Assembly: GCA_900239685.1 (NCBI GenBank)
Contig: OENT01000159.1
Location: 62,001 to 126,000 of the forward strand
Source of the DNA: Rotaria macrura
Lineage: Eukaryota; Rotifera; Eurotatoria; Philodinida; Philodinidae
Reading direction: 5' to 3'
DNA length: 64,000 nucleotides
The notes below the pieces were generated by a model. That model did no database searches. It was not told where the DNA came from and worked only from the letters and a program-made list of their open reading frames with translations. Both the position numbers and the translations under genes were made by a program. Below are positions 1-11,980 of this stretch, piece by piece; the stretch's first letter is position 1; each line of letters opens with the position of its first letter.

Positions 1-1088
1 TAAAACATTCAATAGTTTTAAAATACTGCGATTTTCAGATACCGTTGAAATTTCGTCACGGAGTATTTACACGGAAAAGATGAGAAAATGGAATCAAAAC
101 ACACTGCAAATGAGTGTATTCGATAGAGTTCGTTGAGTTCTATCTAGAAGTGTTGTCTATATTGCGACAGTTAGCAGCATTATCGAGCAAAACACATTAT
201 AAGCAAGTTTCATTACAGTATTTCATTAAAAATATAGATTGTTTGTGGGAGAATTATCTTGTTTCGTAGATATCTAACATTTTTATAAAGTTTATATATA
301 TATATATATATATTTACTCGTTCGTGTTTATTTAAAGGTGTATTCCACTACTATATTTCAGGGCAATTTTTGATTTCATTATCCTACGAAAAATTTCGTG
401 TGTCTGAGACATAAAGCTGGTGAGGAACAGAAACGTTCTCATTTCATATGCTATTGATGTTTGACCATATAAATATTTATCTCAATCAAAACTGAAAAAC
501 TTCGATATTCGATTATTATAACGCACCGTAAATAAAGAACAGTATCTTAGTGTTCATTGAAATATCATCACCTTTTATGAAAAATCAATTAGAGGAAAAT
601 TAAAATATTCAGATTTGGTTCAAATGTTACAAAATAGGATCGTAATTTTTTAATATGAAGAACTTCTTTTAAAGTCCTAATCAATACATGCAAGAATCTG
701 ATGCAACAATTATTTCTCGTTATGATTCTTAAAAACGTTTCATCGAACAACTCTTCTCGACACGAATAATACTTGACCTTACGCTTAGAATATGAAATAA
801 ACATATTGTTCATCGTTAACAGCTTTATTCAATGATTGAAATTTGTTTTAACAACAAAATATACACATAATTTGTTTATTGATACATTTTATACTGATAT
901 TAAGATGTTCAGCAAGTTGATTTGATCCTTTGCTTTTCGCAACATATGAGTAGCTAATAAAAAAGAATAGGAAAAATTAACAACAATCTATGACAAAGGT
1001 ATGTGTGAAAGTGATATGTGAGGGATTTCTGCTGCCATTGTACGGTTGTTCTGGAAGCACGAAAAAGCTTATATCTCAAGTCTTACTG
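1..1088. other. gene-free AT-rich stretch
   Basis: I see no coding region here. The only distinct feature is a TA microsatellite near 293-314. Short open frames on both strands are typical of AT-rich noncoding DNA and show no domain. Confidence 0.6.
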
Positions 1089-1128
1089 AACCGTTTTGGC
1101 AATTTTTTATCGAATGTTGCATCTAAGC

Positions 1129-1659
1129 CAAGGGGGAAACATCATGGTTTTTGGACTTTATAGTTTTCTAGATAAATGTAAGCTTGGAAAATCTAATGGA
1201 GAATATCAACAAATAGAAGGCCTGAAGGAGTCCCTAGGAGTACAAGAAAAACGCAGAGAAACTCATTGGTTAGATATGAAATTTTATTAACTGAAATCCC
1301 AGCCAAAATGAGCTTTTGGAACTGAAAAAGCTTCGCAAAATTCCAAAGTGACTGTGAGGATATTGAGTTGTTCTCGAATTCATGAAGAGCATCAAGGAGT
1401 AGCTAGGAGTACGAAAAAAATTTAGAAAACTCCATTGCAACCAAGCGAAATTCTCAAAATTGTACAAAAAACAGTGAAAATGAGGCTCCCGGGAAATAAT
1501 TCCACAAAGTTCAGTAACAGATGTGAAAATGTTTTATCTGCCACGAATCGACGAACAACACAAAGGAGTAGTTAGGAGTACAACAAAATTTGGACAAAAT
1601 CAGAATCTACGCCAAAAGTTCATTACTACAAAAACGACGAAAAAGATGTTTCCCCCTTG
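1129..1659. repeat. inverted-repeat-bounded element with ~170-bp internal tandem repeats
   Basis: A perfect 15-bp inverted repeat (CAAGGGGGAAACATC) lies at 1129-1143 and again, reverse-complemented, at 1645-1659. Similarity continues a few bases outward (CTAAGC against CTTAGA). Between the arms a motif of the type AAGGAGT(A/C)..TAGGAGTAC recurs near 1228, 1395 and 1565, a spacing of about 168-170 bp, and sequence around the motif (for example AACTC.ATTG after the first two copies) also aligns. There is no coding capacity. This looks like an old non-autonomous element or a satellite fragment; the family is unknown and no clear target-site duplication was found. Confidence 0.6.
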
Positions 1660-1929
1660 ATCTAAGCTGTCCCATTTACCATATAAATATCAGCTTTCTT
1701 GGCTTGATAGTTAAGGAGTTATTTAAGAAATAAGAGCAAAACGGTAGTTGTTGGGCGACATATGTCAGAGAAAAATTCTTCTATATCGAATATTTCTGAC
1801 TCGATTAAAAGAATTTTTGTGTTAGATAGTAGCTATGAACTTGCTCTTTCTGACAATATAAAGTGATGAAAACTTCGCTATCTATTTTCTCATAAAATCT
1901 TGCAACTATGTCTTAACATACACTTTGAC

Positions 1930-2300
1930 TGTTTTATGTCACGACAGATTAAATTTAGACTACAAAAGGCTATTTATAAGCTAAATCAAACTTCGTTTTT
2001 TCTATTTAATATAGTGAAGAGTGAGACATATTTTGACAGAAAGAAAACTTTCAAAAGTCTTCGGGATCAAACAAAAATCGAAAAATAGGACAGACAAAGG
2101 GCTGTTGTCTCGCTAAATGTCACGACAGATTTTTGTACTGTAACTTTTTAATTTCTCGTTAACAATAAGAGATTAGTCAACGATCTTTTTATCATATATA
2201 GCTAGTTGTGTGCTAGGTCGATGGTAAAAATTTCAGCCCACGGTGAAGAACCGTTCTCAAGACAACAATATTTTACTCATAAAATGTCACGACATATTAA
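1930..2300. repeat. recurring ATGTCACGACA motif, ~170-180 bp spacing
   Basis: ATGTCACGACA occurs at 1936, 2117 and 2284, so the spacings are 181 and 167 bp. The period is close to that of the neighbouring inverted-repeat element, but the motif differs. It may be a diverged satellite-like tandem array. No gene is visible. Confidence 0.4.
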
Positions 2301-4970
2301 AATATTATATCTTAAGTAGAAAGAAGACTTTATTAACTAATATTGATTTATTTCAACTAAGAAATAGTTTTTAAACATTTGTGAGGATTGTTAATGCGTG
2401 AAATGACTATTCTATCTTAATTTTATTCTTTTACTATCATGTAAAATATCTATAGTTCATAAGAAACGTAAATGATCCCATGCTAATTGACTCTCACCAT
2501 TTGCAAATATAAAAACTCTTTTCATTTTGTTTCATATTAACGTACCATTATCAAGATGAAAAAAAGACAAAAAGAAAACTAATAATGCTACATATTGTCA
2601 AAAACTTCAACTAAAACGGTTGCAAGCGAAAAATTTTGATAACAAATTTCTAACAAAAGTAGCAATAAAAACAAGCATTATGACAAAAGGTTTTTGGATG
2701 CTTGCGTGACTTTACTTTTCAAAATGATTTGATAGATATAGGAAAATAATATTAAAAAGCTTCACCTGAACAACTCTTTTTGCCAAGAAGTCAATGATCT
2801 TTCGAATACCAAGAGATTTCGATTTATTTGCAAATCGAAGACTCGACAGTCGGGAAAATACTTGATTCACATACAACAAACTATGCTCTATCCAATGCAC
2901 ATATCCATTTACTTACCTGTTCACTTTTATTTTTTTCGAATTTTTTCGTCAAACCGTACAATGGGAGCGCAAATCACTCATATACATATACTGCAACATC
3001 GATTTTTGGCGAACAATATAGATAGATGTTATTTAGTATAAGTCCGTTCGACATCTCTACTTGATTATCTAGTCAATCAATCGGAACTCATGACTTTTGT
3101 TGGTTGGATTTCATTGAAATATTCATGAAGTATAATTTTCGTGAAAAAGAAAATTAAACAAGAGTTGATCTAGTAGAGAAAACTGAACAAGTGAATCTGA
3201 AAAATAAAACCAATGAAATTCAAGGCAAATCATGAAATAAATTTCATAAGTCATTTTTTTTCAAAGTTAGAAAAGTTAATTGAAATACTTGGTCACAATT
3301 AAGAAAATCTATCGAGAAAATTTAAATTAACATAATATGTTTTTATACGTTGATTAAGTTCATACGAAGACGATTCGAATTCTCTGAATATCTTGGAAAA
3401 AAAAGAATGTAAATTCTCCATGTTGATTATGAAACAATATAATCATTCCCTTCGTATTTTTTTCTGTACTAAGCGACTATTTTTAGTATCTATATCTGTC
3501 ATATTCGAACCTCCAAGCTAATTTATGACTAATGAGTTTCATCAGCAGTTGATTTATGTGAAGATACTGCTTATTTACAAACAGAAAAAAAATATTTTTT
3601 TGTAAAACTTGAAGTCATCAGTGATTATTATTCTCACTATGAGGTCAAAGTATTCAATTTTATTTTTATCTTCTACCGTTTGAGAAAAACCAATATTTAT
3701 AATAGCATATTCATCCTTCGAGAAACAAGACAAGCTATCATTTGATTCTAGATTGTTTACAGTTGTAGAAAAAAATGCATTTCATTTTTGTTAAAGAATA
3801 AAGAATAAACATTACAGTTGTAAATCAAGTAACATGTTTCAATTCTACATAAATCTCTCTATGAACATAATCAAATCTAGAATATCTATCTGATTTTTAA
3901 TCGAATAATAATTTGTTTCGTATTGTACAGTGCTATAATTAGCATTAATTCATATATTGTATCTATAAGATTAGAATACAATCGATTTATTTATATTCAC
4001 CATATTTTTAAATTATACTTCACTGATTGGACTTTGTCTCTGTCATCACGATACACCTATCTGATTACGAGTATGATTCATTTGATTACTGTTCGAGAAA
4101 GTACTCGTTATTGAATTCATACAGAAAAGTTCCGATTAATACTCATGACGAGAGATTTTTATTGCATCCACTAAAACGATCATACCCATATGTCATCTTA
4201 TTAATTTTGTTTGTTGCTTTCACGATTTTATTCTTTTTTTCAAAACCGAATAAAATTTATTTATATTCATAGAAAATTCTAGAATTTAAAAAAACAACAA
4301 TGCTCTTTTTAAAAATAAAATTTCAAAGTCTTGATGTTATTTTACATAAGAATTTTAATCGGAAACAAGGAATATCTTGTACTTCAATGTCCCAACAACA
4401 AAAAAAAAACGTTTTCAGAAAAGATGCAACTCTGTTCAACTCTGTTTTACAAGGAATATATTGAAAGAACAACGAACAGATCCTCACAAAGTTACAAACT
4501 GAATCTATCTGTTGTTTTTCGATCTAATCTCACGCGTCAAAACGTTTTTACAAGTACAGGTGTTTCTTCTAATTTACTTGAAAATGAAAACAATCATTAA
4601 AAACAAGACAAGAAAATATTTTATTATGCAATCAATATGTATATAACCAAGAAAAAAAACAAACAGACTGAGAGAACGTCTTTTGTCGAACGATACAAAT
4701 TTTTAACATCCTGAAACATTGCTAACTTTCCGTAGATACGTAATTGAGAATCATCGACTTCGTTTTGTTTTTAAATAATTGCTCTATTGATGAATATCAT
4801 CAGAATAAAAATTGATGAAATTGACAACATTCAAACGTTGAACAAACGCTTAGAAAGAAAGCAGGGATTAGTATTAGGTGAAAAATGAACGTCCAACAAA
4901 CACACAAGCTCAATCTATCTGACAATAGAATAAAAGAAAACATATATGCCGCACTAGCAATTAAAATCCC
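2301..4970. other. gene-free AT-rich stretch
   Basis: No convincing exon, RNA gene or transposon was recognised. The open frames here are short, rich in F/I/Y/L/S and show no conserved motif or usable splice-linked continuation. Confidence 0.5.
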
Positions 4971-4990
4971 GTAGAATTTATAATTCTAAA

Positions 4991-5056
4991 AGTAGAAATA
5001 AAAATTGTAATTTCTACTCGTAGAAATGTTAACTCTCCTAGATTTCAATTTCTACG
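4991..5056. repeat. two consecutive hairpins with the same 9-bp stem
   Basis: AGTAGAAAT (4991-4999) pairs with ATTTCTACT (5010-5018). Immediately after, CGTAGAAAT (5019-5027) pairs with ATTTCTACG (5048-5056). The two stems share the core GTAGAAAT. They lie about 90 bp past the stop codon of the minus-strand gene ending at 5142, so they may be in its 3' UTR. Related GTAGAAATT words recur near 51036-51068. This could be a remnant of a palindromic MITE. Confidence 0.4.
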
Positions 5057-5141
5057 ACGACATATATCTATGTATATATGTATATATCACAAAAAGATTG
5101 TTAGAATGGAAAGTATTATGAATGGTTTGTGTTTTTCTTGT

Positions 5142-8100
5142 TTAAGGATAATCAATAAAACTTTTTTCTTTGATTTTCTTGAGCATTTCAATGTTATCTA
5201 GAAGACGGTCGAGATTTTTTTCACATTCTGCAACTTGTTTAATATAGTAATCTTGATCAGCTAATATTAAATATAAATTTGCTTGAACGGCAAATATGTT
5301 TTCAAGTTGAGGATAGAACTCAAATGGACATGAATAACATCGATGTTTTTCTCTATTCATTATGCGTATGTCGACAATGGAATCATTTGGATCAATAACA
5401 CGAAAATTATCATCAAACAATATATGATGTGAACGAGGATGTCTATCATCTGGATCAAACCATATTGGTTTCGATGTTGTATAATGATAATTTGTTTGAA
5501 ACCATGCTTTAAAATCATCTTTTATGGCATGTATTCCTTGGCCATCTTCTAATTTTTTATGTATTAAGAACTCATCTGTGATTTTCTCCATGTCCGTATC
5601 TTCTTGAAATTTCATTTGGAGACATATTGTGTCATCATCTGTACGTTTGATACAACCTGGCACAGAATTCACATTAAGAGATTGATTGAACTGAAACGAT
5701 GGGTGTTCGTTAGAAAGAACTCGACAAGAATTTTTTAAAAAATTTGCACTATCATCACCCATTGTCCGTAAATAAATAACAAAATCTCGATTAGTTTCTT
5801 GTAAATGTTGAATCAAACGGAAAAACGATGGCAATACATAATGATAGAGCGTGCCACTTGTTGAACGAAAACCATTAACAGGTACTCCATCATGGTGCAA
5901 CACTGATAAACGTCGTTTTCGTTCACGATTTTCAACTATGAGATCTGACTCATTTTTATTTTTTAACTCCCCCTCTTCACGATGTAATATACAATCCTCT
6001 CGCTTTCGTTCATCGCCACCTAATTTATTGTAGCGTAATGATTCAATTAATTCATCATAAAATGGACGAAAAACTGCACCTTCATTTTGTACAAAACTAC
6101 CCGTTCTTGTTCGTAAATCTTTTCTACCATCAGGATTTAGAACAATTTTACTTTCTAAATATTTGAAATAGGTTGTACATTGTGAGCAATCGTCGGGTTT
6201 TTGAAGAGATGGATATTTTGATTTCCATTCCCATTCACCTTTATCGTTTTCATATCCCCATAGAACACCGGTCAAGAAATTGTTTACGCCTGCAGAATAG
6301 AAAAGTAAACGAAAGATAATAATATTCATTTATGCAGTATCTATATGTGAGAATACAACAAACTAATCGTACAACAAAAATAACATTCTAAAACACAAAA
6401 GACAATGGAACAACGTTTATTTCATTTCTGTTGAGTACTATTTAAGACGAAAAACTAATTAAAATTTGTTTAAGACATATTTTTTTATGAGTTATTTGAT
6501 AATGAAAATAATCAAGCATGAAAAATACTATTCACGGATTCTTGTTTGTAATCAATGATCAGTATTGACTTTTGCTTCATAGTCGAACATCACAATCTTA
6601 TGAATTCTTTACATTTCCATGACGAACAAGTATAGTGTAAACAGTCAAACATCCTATTATTGTAATGCAGAATTAAGTAAAACTCGTCGTAACGTACGTT
6701 AATCATGATTATTAATCGTGAGAAAAGGGAAATAGATCGATACAATTTACACATTGGCAAAGGAAAAAGAAACCTTCTTGACCAATGCAATATTTTATAC
6801 TGCTACCCTCTTTCATGTAGTAACTGATAGATCTTGATAAACATATCACGTTCTTGATTGCCTATACAAGTAAAATCTTCCGAGAGTACTAATCATACTT
6901 GTGTTCATATTTCAGTTTTCTTTTTATCTCTATTCAACATGAATCATGTCAATAGTCATTGATTATATGTTTAAGATAAAAACACACCGAATTATTCCAA
7001 ATCATGATTATTTCGATTAGATGATCGATTTCGGAAAATTTCTCTGCACTGTTCAATCGCAAACATCTTATTGTCAATGAATATTTATAATATTTCTGTC
7101 AGATTCATATTCTACTAAGTAGCTAGTTTTGACTGGATCGTTTTGATATTCGAATTAACATAAAATTTTAAAAACAACCGTTTTTACATACAGTAATTTC
7201 GATTTTATTTTCATGAATTTCATCGTCTAAAATTTTTCCATTCTATTTTTTTGTTATTGTCGTTGATCGGCATAAGTAATCAATATATGACTCAATGTTA
7301 AAGAAAACTAATACAAGCGACTATGTTGATGTGGCAAGAAAGGATTTCAAATTCTTTGCCATGTAATTACAGAAAAAAAAATTTGCTTTTTCTATTCAAC
7401 TCTTTCTAAAAATATCACCATGAAAGTTAATAAACTTTCTTTTCTTCAACAGTTACTGTGCATGCATCTATAGATATACATCGAAGAGTAGAATAAGTTT
7501 TTTTTTGTGTAAAATGAATACATGTCTCTTATGCAGTTATCACGGAAAATATTTAACTATTCATTTTTAATTATCTTAACATTTTTAAAATAGTTAAATC
7601 ATGTTATTTGACATTTTAACGATAATTAGTTTGGTTAAACAAAGAGTGAATGTTTAGTAATAACAAATGAAAAGTGTAGAGATGAACGGAAGTAATTCTT
7701 TGAAAAGTAATCTATCTTACTGAAGTATTTGCTATGAGAGGAGTTTCTTTGAAGATAATACTCGTGTATAATCGGATTGCATGCTCACATTGTGATTATT
7801 TTATCAAAATCAACTGAAACAAAAATTCTTTCATGTTTTCCTCTACGTTCTATTTATTTCTCTTGATAATGTTTTCATCACAGCTAATTGAATTCGTTCT
7901 TCAATCCAACGCTTTCAATGGTAAACATCATTTAAAATATGACAATGATTCAAAAATAGGAAGAATGAATGTGCGAATAGTATATGTTTTTCAACAAAAG
8001 TACTCAGTTCAACCTCCCCGAACGTCGATACATTTGAAGCTTAATGTAATATATCTTCTTAGCATTTATTTAGCTCTACCTTGTAATAGACTACGTCTTA

Positions 8101-9058
8101 TGCCTATGAATATATCAGTCTGACTTTTGTTTTTTGTTCTCCTATGGCAAAATAGTTACAAACGCATCGAGAGTTCACTTGAATGATTCAACTGAATGAG
8201 TCATACTGTTTATAATTATTTATATTGATTGTTTACAAAGGACAAATGTTAAAAACCTATCCTATGAAGTGTAATAATGGCTCACATCAATAATCCATAC
8301 TAATCGTTGTTAAATTATTAAAAACCATTTTGTATACTTGTGCTTAAAAATCAGGAATGCGTATAATTTGTATTCGATTATTATTTTTTTCACAAGTTTT
8401 CTCGTCGTTTCAAGGTTGCATCAAATAATCTTATTTTATTATTCAATGTATTGGAAAATTGTTCCGTTGTACAATAACAGCTTGTAGAAAAACTACTATA
8501 ACTTTTTTTCATAATCTTATGAATTGAGACGAAATGAAATTTTAATATTTCTGAGAAAAAAAAAATTTTTTTATGAAATATAATTCTAATCATACTGGAT
8601 ATCTAGAATCTTTAAGGAAACACTGTAATCAATCCTAAGTTCTTAGCAATAAATGTGTGTGAATACTTTAAAATGTTCCATTTCGTACAACTATATTTTC
8701 AATAAGAAGTATTGCATGAAAATTTAAAAGAAATACTCGATGTTTTAAATGAATTTATTACAAACCTTGCTCAATCGTTGTTGCGGATACATTATTAGCA
8801 ACCTTAAAATATACAAGTAAATAGATAAATAAATAAATAAACAAGCATCAACAGGAAAACCTTTACCTGTAATGTATTTCGATTATCAAAATGTAAAATA
8901 AGTTTTCGTCTGCTACTTGACTCATTATGATTAGTAATTTTTGTATATTCATATCCATTACACATTTTTTCATTTGATACAAATAAATCATTGTGACTTT
9001 TTTGACATCTTGTTGACGGATCGACTGATAAAATTTCATGTTTGTGTTTATCATTCAT
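5142..9058 (-). CDS. HAD-like superfamily protein, uncharacterised
   Basis: Three exons on the minus strand: 8867-9058, 8766-8802 and 5142-6289, giving 458 residues in one frame. Acceptors (TTAAG, CTGCAG) and GT donors are good, and intron 2 is about 2.5 kb. The first two exons supply the N-terminus, with KLILHFDNRNT near residue 55, and exon 3 continues GVNNFLTGVLWG. A hydrophobic strand followed by FD-x-x-NT, then later ILFDD (HPRSHHILFDDN), resembles the nucleophile and acidic motifs of HAD-fold phosphatase-like proteins that occur uncharacterised in protists, algae and rotifers. The usual DxDx[TV] is not exact, so catalysis is uncertain. A lysine- and glutamate-rich C-terminal helix ends the protein. 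The exon linkage is strong; the family assignment rests on memory of similar proteins. No substrate can be proposed. Confidence 0.7.
6290..8765 (-). other. large intron 2 of the HAD-like gene
   Basis: This 2.48-kb intron lies between the exons ending at 8766 and beginning at 6289. It holds no recognised transposon. One 96-codon plus-strand open frame at 7833-8123 starts with a hydrophobic signal-like segment, but nothing else supports it as a gene. Confidence 0.55.
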
Positions 9059-11980
9059 ATCTAATCGTATTTTTGTTTAATAATGAAAATAAAAGCCTCT
9101 ATTATTTCAACAACGATGTAGTTAGTTGAGAAGAATTGCATACATCTACAAAATGTTCAAAAGCAAAGACTTATAAGAAAGAAAAATGTTGCAATAATTT
9201 GTTTTTTTATGCAATGTCATTCGTCTATATATAGAGAATACAAAGAAAAACTACGTGTTCGAGAACAGCATCATCACCGACTATGACAAAGAAATATGCG
9301 AAGAAAAAAAAAAAGAAAAGAAAAAGAAAAAAATTTCGAATACACATCAAAATATTTTTCTATTTTGTTATAGAAAAGTAAAATGTGGCTATAAGCAATC
9401 CTGCAAAACTTAGGCGTCACCATTACTAGTTCATTGGCATGGTATAGTAACACAACGATTTTTTCTTTTCTTCAGTTTTTCTCGTCAACTACATTTGTTT
9501 CACACTCATATACACATCTAAACAACAATCTCCAACAATATACTTCCTTTCCTTCTTATTTTTTTCTCTGTTCTTGTCATAAAAGTTGGATGAAACTAGA
9601 GAACGATACAAGTACATTTTTGTGCTCAAATGTTTGATGCACATGTGTATATACGAATAAAGAAGAAAAATCGAGAGCATAGCAATTCAATAGGCGAAGA
9701 AAAAAAAATATTGTTCTGATGATGATGAATAACTAATATAGAATGAAATAGTCTATGCCAGGACGTTGTACCTTTTTATGAATTTTAATCTCAAAACAAA
9801 ATCAGTAATTACAAACGTTAACAAGAATAAAAATGCCTCAGATTGCATGTCAAATATGTGAAATAAAACAGATGATAAGTTGAATAGGGATTAGCAATAT
9901 ATTTTTCTCATGATCATTCTTGCTTGCACTATAATCATCTAGAATAAATTAGATTAATTGATCATCGAAATTATTGCTGTGCTTGCATTTCTTTTCTACT
10001 TATGAACATGTTTACTTTAGTAATGTAAATTTGAATGAAATGAAACTTAACACATAAGATATTGAGTATTTTTGACACTGAATCAATCTATGGTGGTGTG
10101 CTGTGGAAAGCTCGCTGCCTATATCAATGAAAGGTATCATTTATGAATCATACATTCCTTTTCTTGTTGATATAGTTTGTTTGAAATTAACTAGAATGCA
10201 TGATATTTCGATGTGCGGCAATATCATGATGTTGAAGATTCAACCTTAATCGAAGTTTAATTCAAGACACACCTCAACGAACGCGTAGAATATAATTGTG
10301 TTCAGACTTCGTTGATATAGCTAGTGTTAACACACATATGATCTTGAGATGAATACTAATCGATTTTTTTTGAATTTATCATTTCTACACCATTGTTATA
10401 TCAGGGTATCTTTCATTACACACGCAATGAAAAACAATGCATATTGAGTTTTTTTCTTGAGAATTATAATCATGGAAAAAATGGTAATATTACTATATGC
10501 TTTCAATCTATCAGAACTATGTTACTTTTATAGTTGTGTTGCCTGCTAAATAGTTAAAAAACTGTTTGGATTGATCAGAATATATATTTCGTCGATAGTT
10601 TTGTCTTAGTGCAATAAAAATTTGCATATGAGGATAAGAAATGGAAAGTACACTCGTGACCGAAACAGAACGTTTTATATCAAATCGAATACTAGAAGAA
10701 GCTCAAATGAATACTGATAATTAGAATGATGATACACGTAGAAAGTAACAATAGACGATTATGTTTCGTACATTGATTAGTATCGAAATATTGGTATGCA
10801 GTTCGAAGAATTGTTTTTATATGATTAGTACTCTTTTCGTATCATTAACTTTATTTCTTTTACAAATACATCCATAATATAACATGGGTAGAAAGAGGAC
10901 AACTATAGAATTGTGTACAACCCGATTTCAACGAGCAAATCTATAATCCTGATTAAAATCTAACATCAGTTGTGATGGGAAAGTTATTTATAAAGATCTA
11001 TGTTGAAAAAATATCCATACCACTGCTTCATATTCTAATCGATGAGTTGTTTAAGTCAAAAGCAAAGATTCCATAGTATTTAACTTTCTATGTTCTCCAG
11101 ATACTACCACATTATTTGCCTGAAAATAAGATATACATCACTTCATAGATATGATATGCTTGTTTGGATTTTTTCCAGTGCGACACAAAAAAAAAGTAAA
11201 AATCATCCATTAATAATATTGATAGTAACCATTCTTTTATAACCTATTCAGTCCCAATATTTTCTTGCGTTCTGCACAAACATAAAAACAGATGGTTTTA
11301 CCTCTCTCTCTCTCTCTCTCTCTTTCTCTTGCGTTTAGCTATCGTAATCATGTATTCGAAGTCAAGATTCATTATTAATAGCCATATGAAGTGATTTTCC
11401 TTTGAAAATAGATCAAATGATGTTCGTCATGTAAGAAGATGAAAGAACGCAAAAATATTTCTTTTTCGCCTGTGTATCATCGTGTAGATGATGTACGACA
11501 TTCATGGGGTTTATCAGTAAATGAGAAAAACCCGTTTTCAGATAAGAAACATTGACAATCGATTGCATAATTTTAATTTTTATGAACACATATCTGTATG
11601 ATTCGATACTAGAAATTGTATAGTCTACTACAATATGTTATTCACATTTTTCATCTTAGATTTAGAATTTGTTATGATTTTATTTTGATTTCAGAGCTTT
11701 ATTGAACTAGACGTGTGATTGTATTTTAGTTTACCATATGAATAAAGTTTGAATTTCTTTAAGGTTTTGTATCTAGAAACTAGATTCTTATAAATAATAA
11801 TCTACTTTGAAATATTTAACGATGCATTGCTTGTGTATGATGCCACCTCAAACTAAAAGATTAAAATTCATTATTAAAAAGTCATGCATGTTTATTAATG
11901 CTATTTGTTTTTTGTTAATAGGACTTAACATAATATTCTAGAGATCAAAATGTAATGAGTAAGAATTCGAGATTAATCTT
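9059..11980. other. intergenic, no gene seen; CT microsatellite
   Basis: This is the spacer between two minus-strand genes. It must hold the promoter and 5' UTR of the HAD-like gene and the 3' UTR of UPB1, but no motif can be assigned. A CT repeat lies near 11302-11329 and an A-rich tract near 9305-9330. Confidence 0.5.

Noticed and set aside
4991-5056. GTAGAAAT/ATTTCTAC hairpins resembling Cas12a CRISPR repeats
   Set aside because: There is no regular repeat-spacer array and no cas gene, and the DNA is from an animal nucleus. The resemblance is only a short AT-rich palindrome.
5851-6033. 60-codon plus-strand frame
   Set aside because: It is antisense to the long HAD-gene exon and has no features of its own.
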